64,000 nt of DNA from Pseudomonadota bacterium. GTDB lineage: Bacteria > Desulfobacterota > Desulfobulbia > Desulfobulbales > JAHJIY01. Below, in pieces: positions 60,906 through 64,000 of this stretch; positions within the stretch are counted from its first letter, which is position 1; each line of letters opens with the position of its first letter. Both the position numbers and the translations under genes were made by a program. The notes under the pieces were generated by a model, which ran no database searches, was not told the origin of the DNA, and saw nothing but the letters and a program-made list of their open reading frames with translations. The stretch covers positions 111,232-175,231 of the forward strand of contig JAHJIY010000040.1 in the NCBI GenBank assembly GCA_018823175.1, read 5' to 3'.

Positions 60906-62872
60906 TATGCATTCTGCTCCCACATATCTTTGGTAAAGCCGACCACCTTATTCCGCCCCTGCTCTTTGGCACGATACAGCGCCACATCGGCAAATTTGAT
61001 TGCCTCCCAGAAACCTTCGGTATCACCAGGGAACTCACTAAAACCGATACTCATCGTCTTTTTTAGAGTCCCATCCGGAATCTTTATTATGGTCTCCTCC
61101 ATTGCAAGACGAATTCTCTCTGCCAATTCCTCAATCGAATCGCGATCATTGACATCAATCAGCAGTACCAAAAATTCCTCGCCGCCATAACGAATAACAA
61201 GATCAGAAGCCCGGACACAACTGGTTAGTACTTCCGAGGTTTTAATCAAAACGACATCACCTGTCTCATGACCGTAGGTATCATTGACTTCCTTAAAAAA
61301 GTCCATATCGCACATCAAAATCCCGACATTGCTTTTGCGCCGCAAAGTGCTGGCCACCAAGGTATCGGTATATGTTTCCAGAAAGCGCCGGTTATAAAGA
61401 TCAGTCATGGGATCCTTTAACGTTGTTTCCTGAAGGGCGGAGGCAAAACGTTTCGCCTCAATAACCGGAGTAGCTTCTTTAATATAACGCTCAGCTCTCT
61501 TGACCTGGATCTCAAATTCCCGCAATTCTTCCTGCGAAGAGTTTTTAGACACCAAAAATTGCACTACCCCCACCACTCGACCACTGGCGATCATTGGAAT
61601 GCAGTGATGTTCCATCCGATCAGCATGGGGGAATTTTTTACAAATATCAGGATATTGAACAGAGGAGATGGAATGCCCGGTCCTCTTGGCCCGACAGGTA
61701 TTGCAGTCATCAAGGATGTCCGGACTGCACACATCCCTGATATCGGAGGAATATGCCACCGACATGGAATTTTTACTGCCGGTCAATTCATAGAGGAACA
61801 TCTTGTCAAAACTATACCGCTCACGGAGAAGCTTTGCCAGGCGCTGATGAACCTCAGTAGTCGACTCCTCTTCCTCGATAACCGCCTTAAATGAATTAAT
61901 ACTGAAGATATTATCTACCAGGATATTAAGCTGTCTGGCGAGCTGCCCTACCTCGTCATGAGTCTTCACTTCAATACTCTGCGCCAGGTCACCATCGCCC
62001 TTGGCTATGTGCTTGATTTTCTCAAGAATATCTTTTAGAGGGATAACAATCAGCATAATATAAAGAATAGTGCCGATCGTTAGAATTATGGCAATGCAAA
62101 TCCCGGTCACAATCGAATTAAATTGCGATTGCTTTATTATCTCCGCATTTTCCCTGAACGCGCTTTCATGTCTTTCATTAATCAAAACCGCTAACGAAGT
62201 GACCTCATCCTGCACATCATCCAAACAGTCAAGAAGATCATCTAGCAACTCATCCTCAGACGAGCCCTCCTCTTCACCAAGACGCGCATCGACAAAATAA
62301 CGAAATGCCTCATCTAGTGAATAATATTCAGCTATAATATCAGCTATAATCTGGTTGATTTCCAGATTATCCGTCGGCTCAACCGTAAAAACATCCAATG
62401 TTTTCTGGGCGTCCTTGGCAAAATCCATAATAGTGCCGCCGTTTTTCAAAGCCAATATCCTCTTCTCTAAATCAGCGAGCCGTTGCTGATTGCTTAAAAC
62501 ATTGAGATCATTCTCGTCAATATCCTTCTGATTCATAATATGCAGCAATGAGATTTTGAACCCGTTTATACTACGCAGAATATATTGAGAAACTTTATAT
62601 TGAGGGATACTGACGCGTTGGACTTCATGATTAAGGTGCTCAATTTTATTAAGAGCAACCGTATTTTGAATAATAACAAGGGTAAAACCTAAAAGGGAGA
62701 CAACCAGCATTCCTACAAGTTTACCGGTTATACTGGTATCCAGACATTTGCGAATCAGGCAACCAAAAATATTCTCATCAGAACAATTAAACATCCAGAA
62801 ATCATCTTTACGATGTTTTCCCTTTAACTTTTCATTATCACAATTTTGCTGAAGCTTATCATTATCAGCCAT
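60902..62872 (-). CDS. Diguanylate cyclase with HAMP and GAF-like sensory region
   Basis: A 656-aa protein from ATG 62872 (MADNDKLQQN), 7 nt after GGGGAG; an earlier ATG at 62917 lacks such a site. Membrane segments lie at about residues 58-78 (LVGMLVVSLLGFTLVIIQNT) and 245-275, flanking a helical periplasmic domain. A HAMP domain follows (PLKDILEKIKHIAKGDGDLA), then a GAF-like region rich in Cys (CSPDILDDCNTCRAKRTGHS, CKKFPHADRMEHHC). The GGDEF domain has DMDFFKEVNDTYGHETGD and RYGGEEFLVLLID, so the active loop is GGEEF, with an intact inhibitory RxxD (RASD) five residues before. It should make cyclic di-GMP in response to an extracellular or redox cue. Sensed signal unknown. Confidence 0.9.
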   Translation of the reverse strand: MADNDKLQQNCDNEKLKGKHRKDDFWMFNCSDENIFGCLIRKCLDTSITGKLVGMLVVSLLGFTLVIIQNTVALNKIEHLNHEVQRVSIPQYKVSQYILRSINGFKISLLHIMNQKDIDENDLNVLSNQQRLADLEKRILALKNGGTIMDFAKDAQKTLDVFTVEPTDNLEINQIIADIIAEYYSLDEAFRYFVDARLGEEEGSSEDELLDDLLDCLDDVQDEVTSLAVLINERHESAFRENAEIIKQSQFNSIVTGICIAIILTIGTILYIMLIVIPLKDILEKIKHIAKGDGDLAQSIEVKTHDEVGQLARQLNILVDNIFSINSFKAVIEEEESTTEVHQRLAKLLRERYSFDKMFLYELTGSKNSMSVAYSSDIRDVCSPDILDDCNTCRAKRTGHSISSVQYPDICKKFPHADRMEHHCIPMIASGRVVGVVQFLVSKNSSQEELREFEIQVKRAERYIKEATPVIEAKRFASALQETTLKDPMTDLYNRRFLETYTDTLVASTLRRKSNVGILMCDMDFFKEVNDTYGHETGDVVLIKTSEVLTSCVRASDLVIRYGGEEFLVLLIDVNDRDSIEELAERIRLAMEETIIKIPDGTLKKTMSIGFSEFPGDTEGFWEAIKFADVALYRAKEQGRNKVVGFTKDMWEQNAY

Positions 62873-63306
62873 AAAATCTCCCCAAGATAAATGATCCCGA
62901 AAAATCAAAAACAACAAAATTGCACGGAATTAAAACAACGAGACAAGAGACACTATATTTGAACTGATCGTTCCTTTACAATGTCGACAACTTTGCACAA
63001 AATTAACTGAGAAATGATAAACAAAAACAACCTTAAAGAATCATCATTTACATAGTAAAAATACTATATCACAAAAATATTAGACAAAGCGAAACAAAGA
63101 TTTCACGAGAGATCAAAAGAATAATTTCAGCCGCAGATGATTACCGCGTTGTGTAGTTTAACCCATAGGCGCCTTCAAAACAGTTTGCGCCGACAACATC
63201 ACAAAGGAGCACTAACAAGACTTGGATAACCTTAGCGGTAAGACACGGATATAGATGAGAATGAGACAGCAAGATAAACTGGGGAAAAACTTTGGGAAAA
63301 CAAAAA
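62873..63306. other. Intergenic region before the GGDEF gene
   Basis: These 434 bp are AT-rich and hold no gene. A perfect small inverted repeat ATAGTA-AAAA-TACTAT (63052-63067) lies about 180 bp upstream of the GGDEF start. Read on the minus strand it includes TAGTAT, a possible -10 box preceded by TTTGTC at 16 nt. The promoter is a weak guess. Confidence 0.35.
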
Positions 63307-63383
63307 TGGTCGGGACGAGAGGATTCGAACCTCCGACCCCAGCGTCCCGAACGCTGTGCTCTACCAGACTGAGCCACGTCCCG
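63307..63383 (-). tRNA. tRNA-Pro (anticodon CGG)
   Basis: A 77-nt cloverleaf with the 3' CCA encoded. The acceptor stem is CGGGACG/CGTCCCG with discriminator A. The D arm contains GTGGCTCAGTCTGGTAGAGC, the anticodon stem is CAGCG/CGCTG with loop TTCGGGA (anticodon CGG, reading the proline codon CCG), and the T arm is GGAGGTTCGAATCCTCT. No second tRNA or integrase is adjacent. Confidence 0.95.
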
Positions 63384-64000
63384 ACTTGACTTTTCGCTAT
63401 TTTCATTTGGACAAATCATGTCCCAAATAAGAAGGTAACTAACTCACTATTTCCTTCCTGAACGCGGGGGACACATGGTGATATATTTTTATTGTCGTGT
63501 CAATATCTTTATGACCCACAAAATCAGATACTGATTCCAAGATCACTTCAGGCCGCAAAAGCAGGGGAACAAAGAGATGGCAAGCATTTACAAATATGTA
63601 TTCCGCCGATAATCAGAGCTATAAATAATACTGGTTATTATAAATTTTTCACCAAATTCACCGGTCGGCTTTGTCTGATAACAATATGCACCATGTGCAA
63701 ATTCCGCTATCTTGATCCAGTCGTACTTTCAGGAAGGCTATACTGAACGAAAAATAATAACAAATCAGCTAAGAAATCACCCTTCCCAACAGATTAAACC
63801 AGAATGGTACTACTTATAAAAACCCATACCATCCCGGCCCATAAAACAATATTCCATTTGACTAGGAGCCTGTCGGAGCGAGAGCTTGCAATACCCGTGA
63901 TTTTTCGCCCGTAATTTTATAAAAATTGATGTAGCACCTCGAACTTACAATAAAGCGCTAATACAATGCCGGATGCAACTCATATCATGTCGACTGGCTG
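63384..64000. other. Non-coding or unassigned end of the window
   Basis: In these 617 bp I see no frame with protein character; the 84-codon frame at 63492-63746 has no recognisable motif and no ribosome site. The stretch near 63866-63915 (GCCTGTCGGAGCGAGAGC and then TTTTTCGCCCGTAATTTTAT) is repeat-like in appearance, but no second copy occurs in the window. Confidence 0.4.

Noticed and set aside
63492..63746. 84-codon frame after the tRNA gene
   Set aside because: No motif, no ribosome site, and no integrase features despite the tRNA nearby.

Overview
The window looks like a chromosomal segment of a Gram-negative bacterium, most plausibly a member of the Desulfobacterota (former Deltaproteobacteria). 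This placement is inferred from gene content and order: a general secretion (type II) operon, futalosine-pathway menaquinone genes, an ilvB-ilvN-psd-pssA-leuA-asd cluster, a Rieske/cytochrome b pair, a PilS/PilR-type two-component system, and several short dispersed repeats. No 16S rRNA gene is present to confirm it.

Region 1 (1-9573, all on the minus strand) is a surface-polysaccharide locus. Its genes, in transcription order, are an FdtC/QdtC-like acetyltransferase, an FdtA/QdtA-like ketoisomerase, an FdtB/QdtB-like aminotransferase, a hexapeptide acyltransferase, a Wzx-type flippase, a GT2 glycosyltransferase, an unusual acetyltransferase-GT2 fusion, a third GT2, a sugar-nucleotide epimerase and, at the edge, a truncated AAA_14/DUF4143 ATPase. 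Most of the block is tightly spaced or overlapping. The flippase part is visibly AT-rich.

Region 2 (about 9.6-19.6 kb) holds accessory, mostly exported proteins. It starts with a MITE-like element, followed by a plus-strand set (a degenerate metallophosphatase-like protein, a lipoprotein and an acyltransferase-3 protein). After a heptanucleotide repeat array come three minus-strand exported proteins. One has a transglutaminase-elicitor-like N-terminus. Another is a 616-aa surface-type protein with a long mRNA leader, and these two share a C-terminal beta-type module.

Region 3 (19.6-30.2 kb) is a type II secretion operon in the order gspE-F-H-I-J-K-L-M-C-D. The major pseudopilin gene gspG is not in it. 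The neighbouring exported proteins are candidate substrates, but that is inference.

Region 4 (30.3-42 kb) makes activated sugars. rfbACDB provides dTDP-4-keto-6-deoxyglucose and dTDP-L-rhamnose. manC, gmd and fcl provide GDP-mannose and GDP-L-fucose. cysC provides PAPS. A UDP-HexNAc 6-dehydrogenase, a UDP-GlcA 4-epimerase and ugd provide uronic acids. The rfb block also supplies the precursor for the 3-acetamido sugar made by region 1.

Region 5 (42.5-64 kb) is more housekeeping: a sigma-54 response regulator and its kinase, cytochrome b and Rieske proteins, coaD, rsmD, asd, leuA, pssA, psd, ilvN, ilvB, mqnD, mqnB, panD, panC, a TPR membrane protein, xseA, a GGDEF protein and a tRNA-Pro gene. 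The last 0.6 kb has no gene I can support. Short palindromic repeats recur between genes throughout.
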